From NCBI GenBank assembly GCA_030144725.1, contig JASKMD010000021.1, positions 827,768 to 891,767 of the forward strand: a stretch of 64,000 nucleotides of DNA. Direction: 5' to 3'. Position numbers and translations under genes: made by a program. The stretch is from Haematococcus lacustris. Taxonomy: Eukaryota; Chlorophyta; Chlorophyceae; Chlamydomonadales; Haematococcaceae. Of the stretch, positions 47,451-60,734 are shown one piece after another; within the stretch, counting starts at the first letter, position 1; every line of letters starts with the position of its first letter. The notes beneath the pieces are model-generated. The model was not told the origin of the DNA and ran no database searches. It worked only from the letters and a program-made list of their open reading frames with translations.

Positions 47451-50400
47451 ACGCTACTGCTGCTTTCGCTGCTGCTGCTGCTGCCATGTCACATCCTGCC
47501 TAGCAAGCATGTCACGTTGCCACTGCGCTCCGCCCTCCATTCGCCGCCTGAATGGCTGTATGCTTCAGCTACTCAGGGTGTTGCAGGGTCTAGGGTGCAA
47601 TGGTAGTGACAAGGGAGGTGCATCACGCCACTGTGATAATGTAGTGTTGCTGCACTTCCCTGAGTGCCACAATGGTGCACACCCGGGAACTGCCCCAGCA
47701 GCCATTCTGCAGGGTGTGATGATGACATGGTAGTGGTGGTGGTGGTGGTGGCGGGTGCCATGCTGCAGGGTCCAAGCTTGGTGGCAGTGAACCTCCACAA
47801 CAGCTCCTTTGCCTCCAACAGTGCTGGATACAGCGGTGGGGCAGTCATGGTCCGCACTTGCGAGCAGGTGGGAGCAGGCAGCCAAGGGCCACACCATGCT
47901 AGACCAGCGCGGTTAGTGGATGTGATGCACTGCCCTCCTCCACTACCTTCATCTGCCTCCCTTGATGCCCTTGATGCCATAACCCATTCACTTGAGCCGC
48001 CAGAGTGAGGACAGTGTCATGCACCAGGCTCCCCTAGGGTCCCATACCTCGCACGTTAAAGCATTGCTGTATTCAGGTAAACCTGTTCTGATGTTTGAGG
48101 CAGGTTGTGAACACTGCGCACAGCTCACCCTCATCATCATCAACACCAGCAGCAGCAGCAGCAGGCACACCCTACTGCAGATGCCAGCATCACTGCCTGC
48201 CAATCCTAGGACATGGCATGCATTGTTATGACCCTCGGGTTATTCCTGCTCTGGGTGGATGTCAATGCGCTGTTCTGTAGCAAGCATGGCCTATATAGTG
48301 GGACCAAGGTTACCAGCTTCTCCTGAATCAGCCTAGCCCTCCAGTGGACCACTGTTGCATGCTGGCCTGCCCAGGTGACGACGTCCAACTGCACCTTCCA
48401 AGACAACGTAGCGACTCTCAGCGGCGGAGGCATTGACACTGCTCAGGTAAGCAGGCACAGGAGCCGCAGGGGCATGCACAGGGCACAGACACAGAGTACA
48501 CAATGCAGACCAGGCACATGCTCAGGCGGTAGTGCTGTGCCTGGCTACAGCAAAAAACTGTGTCTTTCTCACCTGGCCCAGTGTCAAGATTAGGTCAGGT
48601 TAGGTCGGGTAAGGTAAGGTGTCCAATCAGGGCGGTATGACAGATGAGGCACAAGGAGCCCAAGGACTGCCTTGTGGTGGTCTAGAACTCTTGTTCTTGT
48701 TCAGTTCTTGTACTCTGTCTGTACCCACATGGCCATGGATATCAGAGCGCTTTGTTAGCCCATGCATATCCTCCCACCCGGTCCGCCTGCACCCCTCCTT
48801 GCAGGTGCCCAGCTTCAGGGTGGTAGGCGCGCGCTTCATCAACAACACAGCTGGCCTGGTAGGCCCTGACTGGGCCCTGGACCCCCTGAACCAAGGCCAG
48901 AGCTTTGGGGGCGCCATCAGCGCCCAAGCCAGCGTCCTGGTGGTGTCTGGTGGGTGACTTGCCTGCTGACTTCCACACGGTTATGGGAGGATGCAATATG
49001 CACAGCGAAGCAGGGCATCAAGGCCTGCAGCGTAGAGAGGCACAGGGCATGTATGTCAAGATGCCCATTCAAACAATCACGGGGCTGAGCACAGTGCGGC
49101 AGAGCATAATGATGATGGTGGTTATGGCCGTAGGAAAGGTCAGGCTGGTACGGCTGCTTGGCCTTGCCCCTTGGCAACTTGGTACAGCAGAGCATGGTAC
49201 AGCAGCACGGCAGAGCTGTGATTGGGCGTGCGGCACACCTATTTTGCAACAGATAGGACACATAAATGGCAAACAATGGTTCAGCCAGAGCACATTGCTA
49301 CCGCCCAGCCAGCCCACTCCCTGTGCTGTCCAGGTGGGACCCTCTTCATTCAGAACCAGGCTGCCCTGGGAGGGGCGGTGTATGCGGACCGCATGGGGGA
49401 CCTTAGCTTTGACGGCTCAGGCGCCGAAGACGCATCCGCTGGTCTCAGCGCTTCTGACCTGGTGCGGCAAACATAGCAGCAACCCTGTGCACTGTAAAGC
49501 AGGAGTCTTTGCATGCATTGGGTATTAGTCAACATCAGAGCAAAAGCCATGGCATGCACCTATGTGTTCACCTGTTATTCCAAGGCTCTATGCTACACAT
49601 GCCTGTCAGCCAACTCACAGCACCAATGCCCTCACTACCCCGGCCAAACACTCTAGCACAAATCACCCCACAAACTTTAGCCATGAGGATGGTGAGGCAA
49701 GCGCTCTGCTACCGCCTCCGCCTGATCAGGCACCTGGCCAAGCACCTAGTCAGGTGCCCAGCAGCGCATCAGGCCATGCTGGGGACGCCCACCCTGAGTG
49801 TTAATCCCGTGCAGGGCGTCACCTTTACTGGCAATCGGGCAGCTGTGGGCGGAGCGCTGCTTGCTTCGGGTGGCAGCCCCACCTACATGACGGGCCCACA
49901 CCTGCTGCTGGCCAACAACACAGCAGCCACGGGGGGCGCTGTGGTCCTGCACGCCAGCTATGGCCAGGTCAGCAATCTTGCAGGAGAGAGGGAGCTGCAC
50001 CACCCTGGCAAGGCCCAGTGCCACTCGCTGGTTATAGGATGCACCTCAATCAATTGCTGCACTGTGGTGGTGGAACTTGCTTACAGCTATGCAACAACCT
50101 GCAGCTTCTGCTGTCATCCCCATCATCGCCATCCTCATCATGTGCCATGGCCATGCTCATCAGGAACCAGCGAGCCCCTTGCCTGCCTGCCCCCGCCCTG
50201 CCTGCCGCCGCCGACATCAGGGGCATGCCCCTACAACGTAGTTATCCCCACCCTCGCAGGGTCTCAGCCACCTGCTCTGTGCCCGGCTGGCCTGCAGTTT
50301 GTGCGTGTGGGCTTTGTGAACAACTCAGCCATGCTGGAGCGGCGGCTGCTGAGCCCTGTGCAGCAGGCCTGGGTGAACAACCTAGGGTGCGGCCAGGGAG

Positions 50401-53400
50401 GTGGCGGCGCTCTGTGCATCCAGGGCTACCAGCCAGCCCTGACCTCAGGTGAGAGCTGGACTCAGCACCCATAGGATGGTATGTGCACGACTCGGAGTTT
50501 GGCCGATGACGAGGGTGGCACAGTGGTGAACACTGGTGTGGCTGCTTGGTTTGTCTGAGGGATAGATGGATCTGCCCATGGCTAGTATTTAGCCTCAGCA
50601 TACGAAGTCACACAGCAACGAGGGTGACTCCTTGCCGAGCTGGGATGCTAAACATCTGACCCACACCCGTCATCACCATTGTTGCATGGCATTTGCAGAG
50701 GCACAGTCCAAGTAGGTACCACCGGCATTGACCTGCAATGTGTTGTGCTGGTGCTGGCACCGCCGCATGGAGATCAGTCAACACTGCTCAGGCCCACACA
50801 CAACACAGCCTCTTGGTCCAGCGTGTTGTGTTGTTGCCTGGCTGCAGAGCTGATTGTTTGTGACTGGACTGCCAACACTGGCATCAGTGGTGGTGCCCTG
50901 CACGTCTCTGGCCTAGGCGATTGTGACCCTGGCCAGGATTGCTTCCACCTGATCCTCTACAACAGCACCATGAAGCGCAATGCCGCGCTGGGGGGTGGGG
51001 GAGGGGCAGTGTACTGGCAGCACCAGCACAGCCTGACCGTGGTGTGTGCGGCTGATGCGCGCCGCCTGGAGGCCCTGAGGCTGGTGCAGGATGAGCAGTA
51101 TGCCAAGAGGGACTGGGCGGTGGCACAGAGGGATGCCCTGGGGCCCTGTGACGAGTGGGAGGTGAGAGAAGCTGGCTGGCCAATGAGATGTGTGTGGGGG
51201 AGCCGCCTGCACTGTCCAATCCAATTACCACTGGGCTGCTTGTGATGGAGCCTGGCTGGGGTCACTTCACACTAGTCCGACTACAAGAACCTACTGGTCA
51301 GGCACAGGCATGGCAGCTAAGGGGCATACCTGTGAACGCCACCCCTGCCAGCTGTGCCTCCAATACAGGCAGTGGCCACGACCTGCAACAGCACCCAAAC
51401 TTGCAGGCTACTCAGGAATGGTGTTGCTGATGCTGACGTCCATGCTGCCCCTTCTGCCCCTGCTGCTGACCACCACTGCTGCCTCAGGGCAACACAGCAG
51501 AAGGGGGGTATGGGCCTGCTGTGGCCAGCTCCCCTTTTGCGCTGTCAGCTCCACCCGTGATACCGTTCTACACCTCAGGCGATGACCTGACCATCCAGGT
51601 GGACGTCCTGGATCATTACAGCCAGGTGGTGTCAGGTCAGTACCCGCTGCAAACACACCTTGAGCCATGCCTAGCTGGTGCCTGCATTTAAAACAATGAC
51701 ACCTTAAGCACTATCAGCCTAGCATAGCATAGCTCAGCCTGCCCTAGTATGGAAACCCCATCCCTTCTTGAGCAGATGCTAGGTCAGGAGTGAGTGACCC
51801 CATCCCTTTCTGCAGCACCACACCCCTTCCTAATGAAAGTCAGAGGCGCTGGCTGTGTTGCACAGGGGTGCAACCGGGCAGCAGCGCTGTGCTAGTGACA
51901 GGCCACGCCCCTTCCCTGAGCGGTCAGACGCAGCTGGCAGCGCGCAACGGCAGTGCCAACTTTACCGCGCTGCGCTTGCGGGGCACTGCCGGCCTGCACC
52001 CCATGAGCTTCACAGCCACCAGCCCGCTGCGTACCCTGCACACTGCTGCAGTGAGTGCCACACTGCATTGCCTTGCTTGTTGGCCAATTTGGCAGTTTCA
52101 TGCCATTGTTTACTCAAGCCATTAGGCTCAGACTACATGACAGCTGCTTGATGATGGCCGCTGCTTGGCTGTTGCTTGCCAGCGCCCTGGGCTATGAATG
52201 CCTGGGACCATGCAACCTCCTTGGCCAAACCATGTAGGTCTGCAATCGTTGTGCAGGGCTGAGGTGATGATGCAAAAGACATAGGACACCAGCACAGCAC
52301 ACACCTGTGCTAGCGTGTGCCGCTGAGCAACCTGTGTTAGGCACTCCCACCAAGCAACCCTTGCCCCTCTCTCAGCGGCCCTCCTCGACTGTTCACGGCT
52401 AACTGACTCACATCGCCTGCAGGTCATAGTGGGCATGCGCAACTGCCTTGTGGGCGAGTTCCTGGCTGCCACTGGCGACCAGTGCCTGCCCTGTGAGGCC
52501 GGCACCTTCAACACAGGTGCGCCACCCACTGGCGTCATAAGCCGCACCCTGGCATCTCCACCTGGCCCTGGCGCCACAATCCCCCACACAGCCACATCTG
52601 CATGCCACCACTGAAACCTCTATATCTGCATTCCACCACAGCTGAGACACGAGGGCTGGGTAGAATACAAGGGCCGAAGCAGCGTTTGGTTCAGCGTTGT
52701 CACCAGTTTTGTATTGTCATTGAGTATGCCCAGCCACCTGCGCACACAACCTGGGACACTCTTGCATAGATCTCCGTGTTGTGCCTAAACAGGCACAGCA
52801 TGGCACTGCAGCAGCTCAGGACCAACCCCTTTGCACTGCTCTGCCCGCAGACCCCCACTCTCACATCTGTCACTCATGCCCCCCTGGAGCTGACTGCTCA
52901 AACACCCAGCTGGGAGGAGGGCTGATAGTACCTCAGAATGGCTACTGGCACTCAAACCCCTTCTCCCAGGTAAGCCCGGGGTGCAGACGTCAGCAGCACC
53001 ACCACCACACAGTGCACGTGGACTCATCTGCAGTAGGGTCCATATGTTCGTGTTATGGGCTTGTGATAAGTACAACAGTCATTGCCGGGCCACAACTGCC
53101 AAGCAAGGTGGCCCTGTCTTTGCCTGATGCACCCCTCGTTACACCCCACTGAAGCTGCCACATCCTCCCGCTGCTGCTTGTGCCGCAGGTGGTGCAGCGC
53201 TGCCCCTACCCTGGCGCTTGTGCCCATGATGGTCGCTCCCAGATGGTGTCAGTGCTGCAGACCCAGCTCCTCACCGCCACCCGCCAGCTGCTGCAGGCGC
53301 AGGCTCAGGCTGTGGTGATGGAGTTCCTAGCCCAGGTCAGCAACAACAGCCTGCACGGCAGCCTGCACTGGCTCCTGAGCAACAGCAGCAACGTGGCGCT

Positions 53401-56400
53401 GCTGACTGGGGCAGGCGGGGCGGATGGACACGCCTTGCACATCTCCAGAGGGCCCTGGGCAGCGTTGGAGGTCTTGGACCATGACACCAGCAAGCTGCAG
53501 GTGGGTCGAGGATAAGGAACAGGGAAAACACCTGTCGGCCTGTCACAACACATGGCGTGACTAGACACAATGTGTGATGAGGGGTTCTGCCCCATGACCC
53601 TTAAGGATAAGGAACAAGGAAAACACCTGCCCGCCATATGTGTATCAGACTGGTAGTTCCAACACATCTTATGTGTCTTGTGAGCACTGTGGTTTTGTCT
53701 GGTAGATGCAGCGCTGGCATTGATCCCTCTGCTCCTTCACCAAGCCTGTCATGCATGTAAGCTCTGGTTGTAAAGCTCTGCCTGTGTCTGCACCAGCAGC
53801 AGCCCCTGTATTCTGCCGGCTGGCCTGCAGGTGTGGCAAGACCTCGTCATGGTGTGGCCTGGCAGCAAAGCCAGGGTGGACGCCCGCAACGCTGCCCGCA
53901 TGTACGAGGATGCAATGTGTGCAGAGGGCCATGCAGGCATTCTGTGCGCTACTTGCATGCCTGGCTGGGGCGCCATCCAAGAGGGCAGATGCCTGAGCTG
54001 CCCTCCCTGGTGAGATGCCTGACAGCAAGGGCATAGCAGCAGAGCAACCTACTCATAACCATTGCCTTGCCTGTATGATCGGGTGTCATTGGTCTGGCCT
54101 GCTCTGGCCTGAGAGTTGCTTAGGGCTGCTTTACCTTCGGACCTGGCACCCCCATGCACGCCTTGCGCAGCCTGCTTGCCGTATGCCGCATGTCGCCTGA
54201 TGCCCGTGGCTCACCTGATGCTGTCTGCTCACTTGCTGCTGCCCACTGTGTCCCTCAGGGCCCACAACACCCTGCACTACACGCTGCTCACCCTCCTGAC
54301 CGGCCTTGGTCTGCTGCTCCTGATAGGCCTGGCAGTGCAGCAGCAGCACCCAGGGCCCCTCATGCAGCCCGACCTCGCCCTCCCTGCCAGCATCAAGAGG
54401 GGCCAGGTCCTCGATGCTCCCGCATGGAGCTCACATCAACCTGCACTCAGCGCTGATGCAGCCCTACTCACCCCCTACCGCTCAGCTGCTCAGTCACCAG
54501 CCAATGCCGCAGCCTCCCCTTACCGCCTGCTGCCTTCGAGCTCGTTCGTGGGGGGAGCAGGTGCAGCAATTGGAGCAGCTGCATATGTGCCAGCCAAGCC
54601 ACCTGTGAATGCACAAGGTTCAGACTACTCCTTAGGCCCTCCTCACTCCCACTCCTCCGCTGCCTTGGCCTCCAGACACAGCAGTCTGCCTTTCTCCACA
54701 GCTCCCACCCACCTCCAGGCAGCTGCTGGGCAGCTTCTTCTGCCTCCACACCCACCCACAGCACCACAAGTACCGCCCCCCTCTCCTAGCCCTCCCCTGA
54801 ATTCAGACGACATTGTTGTCAGCCCATGCTCCAGCTCAGCGGGCAGCCCCCCTCAGCCCCCCGCCCTGACCCAGATGTATCCCAGAGCAAGCTGCAGCAC
54901 CGGTGGGCTGACCCAGCCACCCCCTTCCCCTCCTGGGGAGGCTGCCGGCAGGCCGGTGTTTGCAGGCAGCTGGGGCGGCAGCGCTGTTCGGGGCAGCATG
55001 CCAAGCGGTGTGGTGCAGGACAGTAACCAGGGGCCATGGCTGGGGGCTGGGGCTAACCAGGCCGAGAGGGATGCGGCAGCAGCACTGGTGCAGGGCCAGA
55101 GCCAGGGCATGGGCATACAGCATCAGCAGCAGCAGTTGAGGAGGCGTAGCAGGGCCAGTGCAGCGGGGACGGGCCAGCCGCCTGCCAATGCAGTCAACTC
55201 ATCAGCTGGAGGATGGGCAGCAGGTGGGGTGTCATAGGGGTGCGGCATGCGGCTGGCTGGCTTGCTGGCTGCTGCCAGGCACACAACCTACAAGCTGTGG
55301 GGTACTGAGCCAGCATGGCAGGAGTCATGCACCTTGTGGCCGCACATTGCCACTGGCCAACATAATCATCACATGGAGATTACCAATATGCGGTCCAACT
55401 GGCTACTGCCAGGAATGCTGCCCCTTGTGACTTGTGCCCTTGCTGCATGTGATGCCACTGTGAGGCCAAGGACCGGGAGGCAAGGCAGTGCATTAATATG
55501 ACTCATCATAGTGTGCTGCTGGTGCTAATGCTGGTGCTGGTGTTGACATACGGACATGCTTGCCACCTGCACAGCCTTTCCTTTGTCCAGCCTACCCGTG
55601 CCTCTGCCCCAGCCTGGCCATGCTGCCTGCTGTGTCTACGAGCAGGCACGCCCTCCGCCCGCAGCACCATCTCCGGCGCCCTGTTGGGCTCAGCCCACCC
55701 CTCAGGTCTGCCACCTTCAAGGGGATCCCGACCCAGCCGCTCAGGCACCGCCTCAACCACTGCAACCGCCGCGCTGGCGGTCTTCTCTCCTCCTGGGGCA
55801 GCAGCTCCAGGCTCTGTCCCAGCACCCTCGCCCCCAGCACTGCCCACAGCTGGGCTGCCCGGCGCCTCAGCCGCTCCACCCACTGCCGCTGCCTCGCCTA
55901 GCAGCCTGCAGCATGTGAACTCCCTACCCCTGCAGCTGCCTAGCCCTGGGGCCAGGGCTGGGGGAGTGGTGGCCCACATCAGCAGTTTGATTGGAGGAGT
56001 GAGTGTGGCCAGGGCGGGGTTGGGCACAGTACACTCGCTGGGAGGTGACGCAGCTAGTGTGGCACGAGACCGGGACTCAGCCAATGGTCTGACCCCGTTG
56101 GTGATGCTGGGCGGCAAGGCTGGCAGCAAGATCGACAGCAGCGCGACCAATGGCCCCCTGGCAGTGTCTGAGTGGACTGGTCACGGGATGGTGAGCAGAA
56201 GCGTGAGAAATTCTCAGACTGCTGGGCGCAGAGCTTGTTGCAGAGACACAGTCAATGGTGGCTGAGTCACCAGCATCAGCATCATCCATGAACTTCCCTA
56301 GAGCAGAAGTGAAGCTGATGTGTGGCATGAGCCTCCTGCAACTGCCCATGGTTGTGTACCTCATGCACTCTGGGCCTCACCGTCTTGGCTGTGTTGCCTG

Positions 56401-59400
56401 AGCAGGAGGGCAGCATGCGCCCCGGCACTCCTGGCATCACGAAGCAGCCAGCAAGCTTGAGCTGCAGCAGCATGCACAGCAACAGCCCTGCGGTCCTCAA
56501 GATCCTGCTCTCTTATGTGAGCCCGGGCTGGCTCATCAACCCCTTCAAACATGCAACCTTACTGGTGCAAGTCGTGTAAGCCAGGGCGGTGTCATTGACC
56601 CTTGCTGCAAGCACAGGCCACTCATGCAGGCACCCCAGGCACGGCTGTCCTCATCATCACTATGTACATCATCATCACTGTCACCACCACAGCCATCATC
56701 ACAATGTCTTGTTACTGCTGCCCCTGTGCCTGCAGCTACAAGTGCTGGCGATGCTTGGCACCGTGACCCTGTCGGTGCCCTCCATCTTCTCGCTGTACCT
56801 ACAGGTAATTGTGGGCATGGGGCTGCTGTTCCATGCTGCCTGACTAGCCTGACAACACGAACAGGGGGCCAGTGGCAAGGATGGGTACAGGGCCTGAGCT
56901 GGCATCCAGTGATGGCATGGAGCTGCTCAGTGTGCCTGGGGCTTGTTGATAGAGTGTGCCATGTGAAGTTGGGTGCCACACTACTGCCCAATGCTGTGCT
57001 CGACTGTGCCGTGCTGCACTGTCCTGGGATGTGTGGCGTCTTGCGTGCCCCGTGACTGCGCTGTGCCGCCCCCTGCTATGTGTACCATGAGGCCCTGCAC
57101 TCTCTTGTGCTGCACCGCACTGCAGCTGTACCGCACCTTGACTCAGGACCACGGCACAGCGGTCAGCCTGGACTGCAGCTTGCAAGACAGCTGGTCGGGC
57201 TTCAGCAAGGCCATCCAAAAGGTAAGGGACGCAGTGGTGGTAAAGGAGAGGCCACTCCCTTCTACCCACCCCTAAGCACACTTCCCACCCCATGGCTGTG
57301 TATGTATTTAGCTAGTCATACAAGTTGATGGATGGTCATTGTGCACCGAGGTTGCTTGCTGACTCAGAGACATAGTCAGGGAGATATTGTCACATTGTAA
57401 TGATGGAGTAGCTGTCATTGCACACCACAATACAGTACAGCAGGGTGAGAGCGTGGCGTGGCAGCCACCATGACGGCCACCCCAGGCCTGACACCCCTTC
57501 CCCTGACTCACTGAGGTTGGCTCTGCCTGCAGGTCCTCCTCAAAGTGGCCGCCCCCTTATACACTCCCTTGCTGCTGACAGCTCTGTGGTCAGCTTGGCT
57601 CATCGCATGCCGCATCCAAGGAGCAAAGCAACGGGGGAGGGATTCCACACCCCAGGCGAGCAGCAGGCCCACTCACTGCAAGCCCCATGCTTTGCAAGCA
57701 AGCCCATGTGTGCTGCTTGCCTGTGCTGCACCGCCAGAAAAGCTATCAGCCTCCTTGTATATCATGTTCTCATCCGGCAGCACATCGACTTGTGCTGTGG
57801 TCCCAGCAAAAGTGGACAGGACCCCATTACACTACACTGCCACACTAAACGGGCATCCTTGATGATGTTCCTCAGCATCCTTGATGATGTTGTTATGCAC
57901 TTGTTGTGCTGGTTCCGACCAATGTGCAGGTTCTTGGCAGCATGTGGCAGCATGTGCAGATCCGGGCTGCCCTTGCCTTGACAGCCAGCTGTATCTACTT
58001 GTACCCGAGCGTGGTGGCTGCACTGCTGTCCATTTTCTCATGCGCAGTGAGTCTGGGAGCACACATAGGCAAAGCTTACCACCAGGTAGCATGCTTACTG
58101 AGTAGAACAGCTGGCTGCAGTAAGTGGCACTGCCGCCGGCATGGCTGCTGCTGCTGCTGCTGCCGCACTCAGCCTATGCTGCCACACCTAGCCTCTGCTG
58201 TAGTGGCGAAGGGGGCTGCATTTGCTATTGCTCCCACTGATGCTGCCACTACGTCCGATTGAAAGAGGTGGTGCTGAGGGGCTGAAGGGCAGGAAATGTA
58301 TGCTCATGTCTTGCAGGACGTCGACCATGGCAGCAACAACGCCCTTGCCACCCAAGCTGGCCTTGTGACTGGCACTTACTGGCGCAAAGACTATGAGCAG
58401 CTCTGCTACCAGGGTAAGCTGCTGCCATGCTTTGCTTACATGATAATGAGGCTGTACCCATTTTGACCCTGCATAAGAGATGAAGTAGAAGACAGGCAGT
58501 GACGCCGCAAGCACCTGCGGAGGGTGGCTGTCCCACTGCTCTCCCTATGTGCCCTCTGTGTGCAGGTCCACACCTGGTGCTGACCTGGGCAGTGGGCGTC
58601 CCTGGTCTGCTCCTCTTGGCTGCTGGCTTGCCCATGGCATGCGCTGTGTGGTCTGGCCACACAGCAGCCCGCAGGGGCTACAGCTCCAGAGCAACAGCGT
58701 CGGCCGTCTCGAGCTCACTGCTGGCTGCAGAGTATGCAGACAGGTAAACAAAACACTATGCTTGCTCATTAAAGAGTGACATGGTGCCATGGTGTTGTTC
58801 TCCTGTGGGTATACCTCCTCAACTGCAGCATTTTTATCAGGGCACCCTGGACAGCTCCGAACCCCTTTCCAGTGGCACGTTCCAATCCCTGACCACTGGG
58901 CTCCCTGTCAGAACCTACACTGCTACCCTGATCAGGCCTAATTCAGCCTGGTTAGCTACTTGACAGGATGGTTGCGGGCCTCTGCCAACCATTCACATGC
59001 TGGGAACAATGCTAGTACTCCATGCCTGAGGCAGGCAGCGCTGGGTGCTCTTGTGTTTTCCTCGAGGGGGGGACTACAATTACAATTAGATTAACGCAAC
59101 CCATTTGAGGGCGCTAACCATCCGTTGGCCATATGTCACGTTTGCAGTTATCCATGTAGGCACAGGGCTCTGCATGGACCGTTCGCTTATCGATGAATAT
59201 GTGTACAGAGCCAGTGGCGCACCTTGAGCACGGCTGGCCTTACTTCTCTGCAACAAGCTTGCTCTGCCAGCAAGGGAGGTGTCAGCTATAGTCTTTGCTG
59301 CATGTGGCTGCAGGTGCTGCATGTGGGAGAGTGTGATCATGTTGCGCAAGCTGGCGGTGGCAGCTGCCAGCGTGCTGCTGGTGCACCACGCAGGCAGTGC

Positions 59401-60734
59401 CCAAGTGCTGGCAGTCATGGCGGTAATCCTGGCGGCTCTGGCACTACAGGTGAGGCCATGTAGGGGAGCGGTGCACCAGCCATTGCTGCTACCTACCAAT
59501 TGTACCCTGATCTCCTATTGGAAACCCACCCTGACTGTTTGCCTGCTTCTTGCTGGCACCTGTCTACCTGTCGGTGTGCCTGTCTGCAGCCTTGAGTAAC
59601 TGCAGCCACCCATGACTGTTTACAGCAGTGGTGAGGGCACCAGCACCCAGCTCACACCTACTCCACTCGTGTTTGCTGCTGCTGGCTGATGCAGACCTGG
59701 GCCCAGCCATTCACCAGCTCCCTACTCAACTGGTTGGAGGCCCTGAGCCTTAAGGCCACCCTGGTGCACCTGTACCTGCTGCTGCTGCTGCCACTATGCT
59801 CCAGCACGGCACAGAAGACAGCTGTCAGCATGCTCATTGTCACCGGTGGGTTATGTGGGCGTCCAGTGGTCGCATCCCATACATCCCTTGCCTGTACACC
59901 GTCATCCCTGACCATGATCCTGCCAGACACCATGTTGTAATGAAGGTGATGGTGATATTGATGGTGAGCCTGTGTGCATGTGCGAGGGTGTGCAAGGGTA
60001 TCACGCATGTCTGCATTTAACTAAGAAGACATTCTATCTTTCCTGTGCTCCGCAGTGGACTCTGCAGCTCTAGCCGTGCTACTGTACCACCTGGCAGTGG
60101 CATGCTTTGTTGGCCATGCCAAGGCAGTGCTGAGCACGGCAGCTTCCCTGCAACACTCATCGCTGCAACATGGTAGAAAGGTAAGGCTAGATGGTGCGCA
60201 TCTGCCCTCTGGCACCCGCATGTAAGGGTCTGTGCAGCACATCTAGCAGGTAGGCAGCAGAACCAATGATACCACTGGGCCTGTGCTGGTATGCACTGCC
60301 AACAAAGGTGGTGCGCTCGTGGCTGCTCACTCAAGAATCATGGCTGCAAATACACCAGCATGGCAGCCCCTCCACACCCATTGTTGTGTACAAGGTATGC
60401 AGGTGGCGCGGGCAGATGGTCTCTTAGCTACGGTCTCGTGGTTTGAGAGGAGCCTGGCGGCTTGGAGGTCCATGACTACTCCCATGCTTGGCACCAGGCC
60501 AGCCTGGCGTCACACAGATATAGAGTGAGTCATTCCTAGCCCTACTGCCGCAGCCACATCCGGCCATGTAGCAGCTCTCCTACCGGTGCGTTGGATGGCT
60601 GGCCCGCTTACAACCGGTCGCGCGCTGCTCGCAGGTTGAGGGACGCGGCTTCGAGCATGGAGCCGCTGGTAGTACCACCTGAAGCTGCCCGGTATGCCAG
60701 CTACGGGGGCGAGCGCAGCAAGGACCATGTGTGA
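44162..60734 (+). CDS. Giant surface protein: Pmp-like beta-helix repeats, GCC2/GCC3-like modules, polytopic C-terminus
   Basis: All 34 exons join in phase (2,235 aa): 44162-44320, 44391-44607, 44704-44783, 44861-45475, 45778-46007, 46645-46818, 47130-47328, 47769-47867, 48375-48446, 48805-48949, 49334-49461, 49815-49967, 50298-50448, 50848-51161, 51488-51635, 51866-52050, 52423-52516, 52851-52969, 53189-53500, 53831-54009, 54259-55223, 55646-56190, 56406-56516, 56736-56804, 57126-57221, 57533-57655, 57930-58046, 58317-58413, 58566-58743, 59314-59449, 59695-59845, 60056-60180, 60403-60524, 60635-60734. Signal peptide MRASPTLLVLIQLLASALA. Residues up to about 900 carry repeated FxxN and GGA/GGG motifs (FTSN, FHSN-GGAL, FASN-GGAV, FTGN-GGAL), a right-handed beta-helix pattern as in chlamydial Pmp proteins. 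Cys-rich modules follow (CLVGEFLAATGDQCLPCEAG; CHSCPPGADC; GILCATCMPGW), then about eight transmembrane segments with a long Pro/Ser-rich loop (exons 21-22). A small extra exon near 58830 is possible. Exon 26 uses a GC donor. Function unknown. Confidence 0.84.
46100..46440 (-). pseudogene. Fanzor-family fragment F8 in intron 5 of the surface-protein gene
   Basis: On the minus strand: a short remnant of the C-terminal block (AKGKKYPELGYKR), the tail (ATCAGCGCATGTTTGTCAT, then GCCAACAGAAGG), CACTACCCCTAGTGAGG and CTGGTACTTGTTGCC. The protein part upstream is scrambled. It inserts between exons 5 and 6 without affecting them. Confidence 0.58.
47388..47483 (+). repeat. Imperfect CTG-rich repeat in intron 7
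   Basis: About 95 bp of CTG with CTA, TTG and ACG interruptions, between exon 7 (ends 47328) and exon 8 (starts 47769). It resembles the purer array at 43013-43413 but is shorter and degenerate. Confidence 0.7.
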
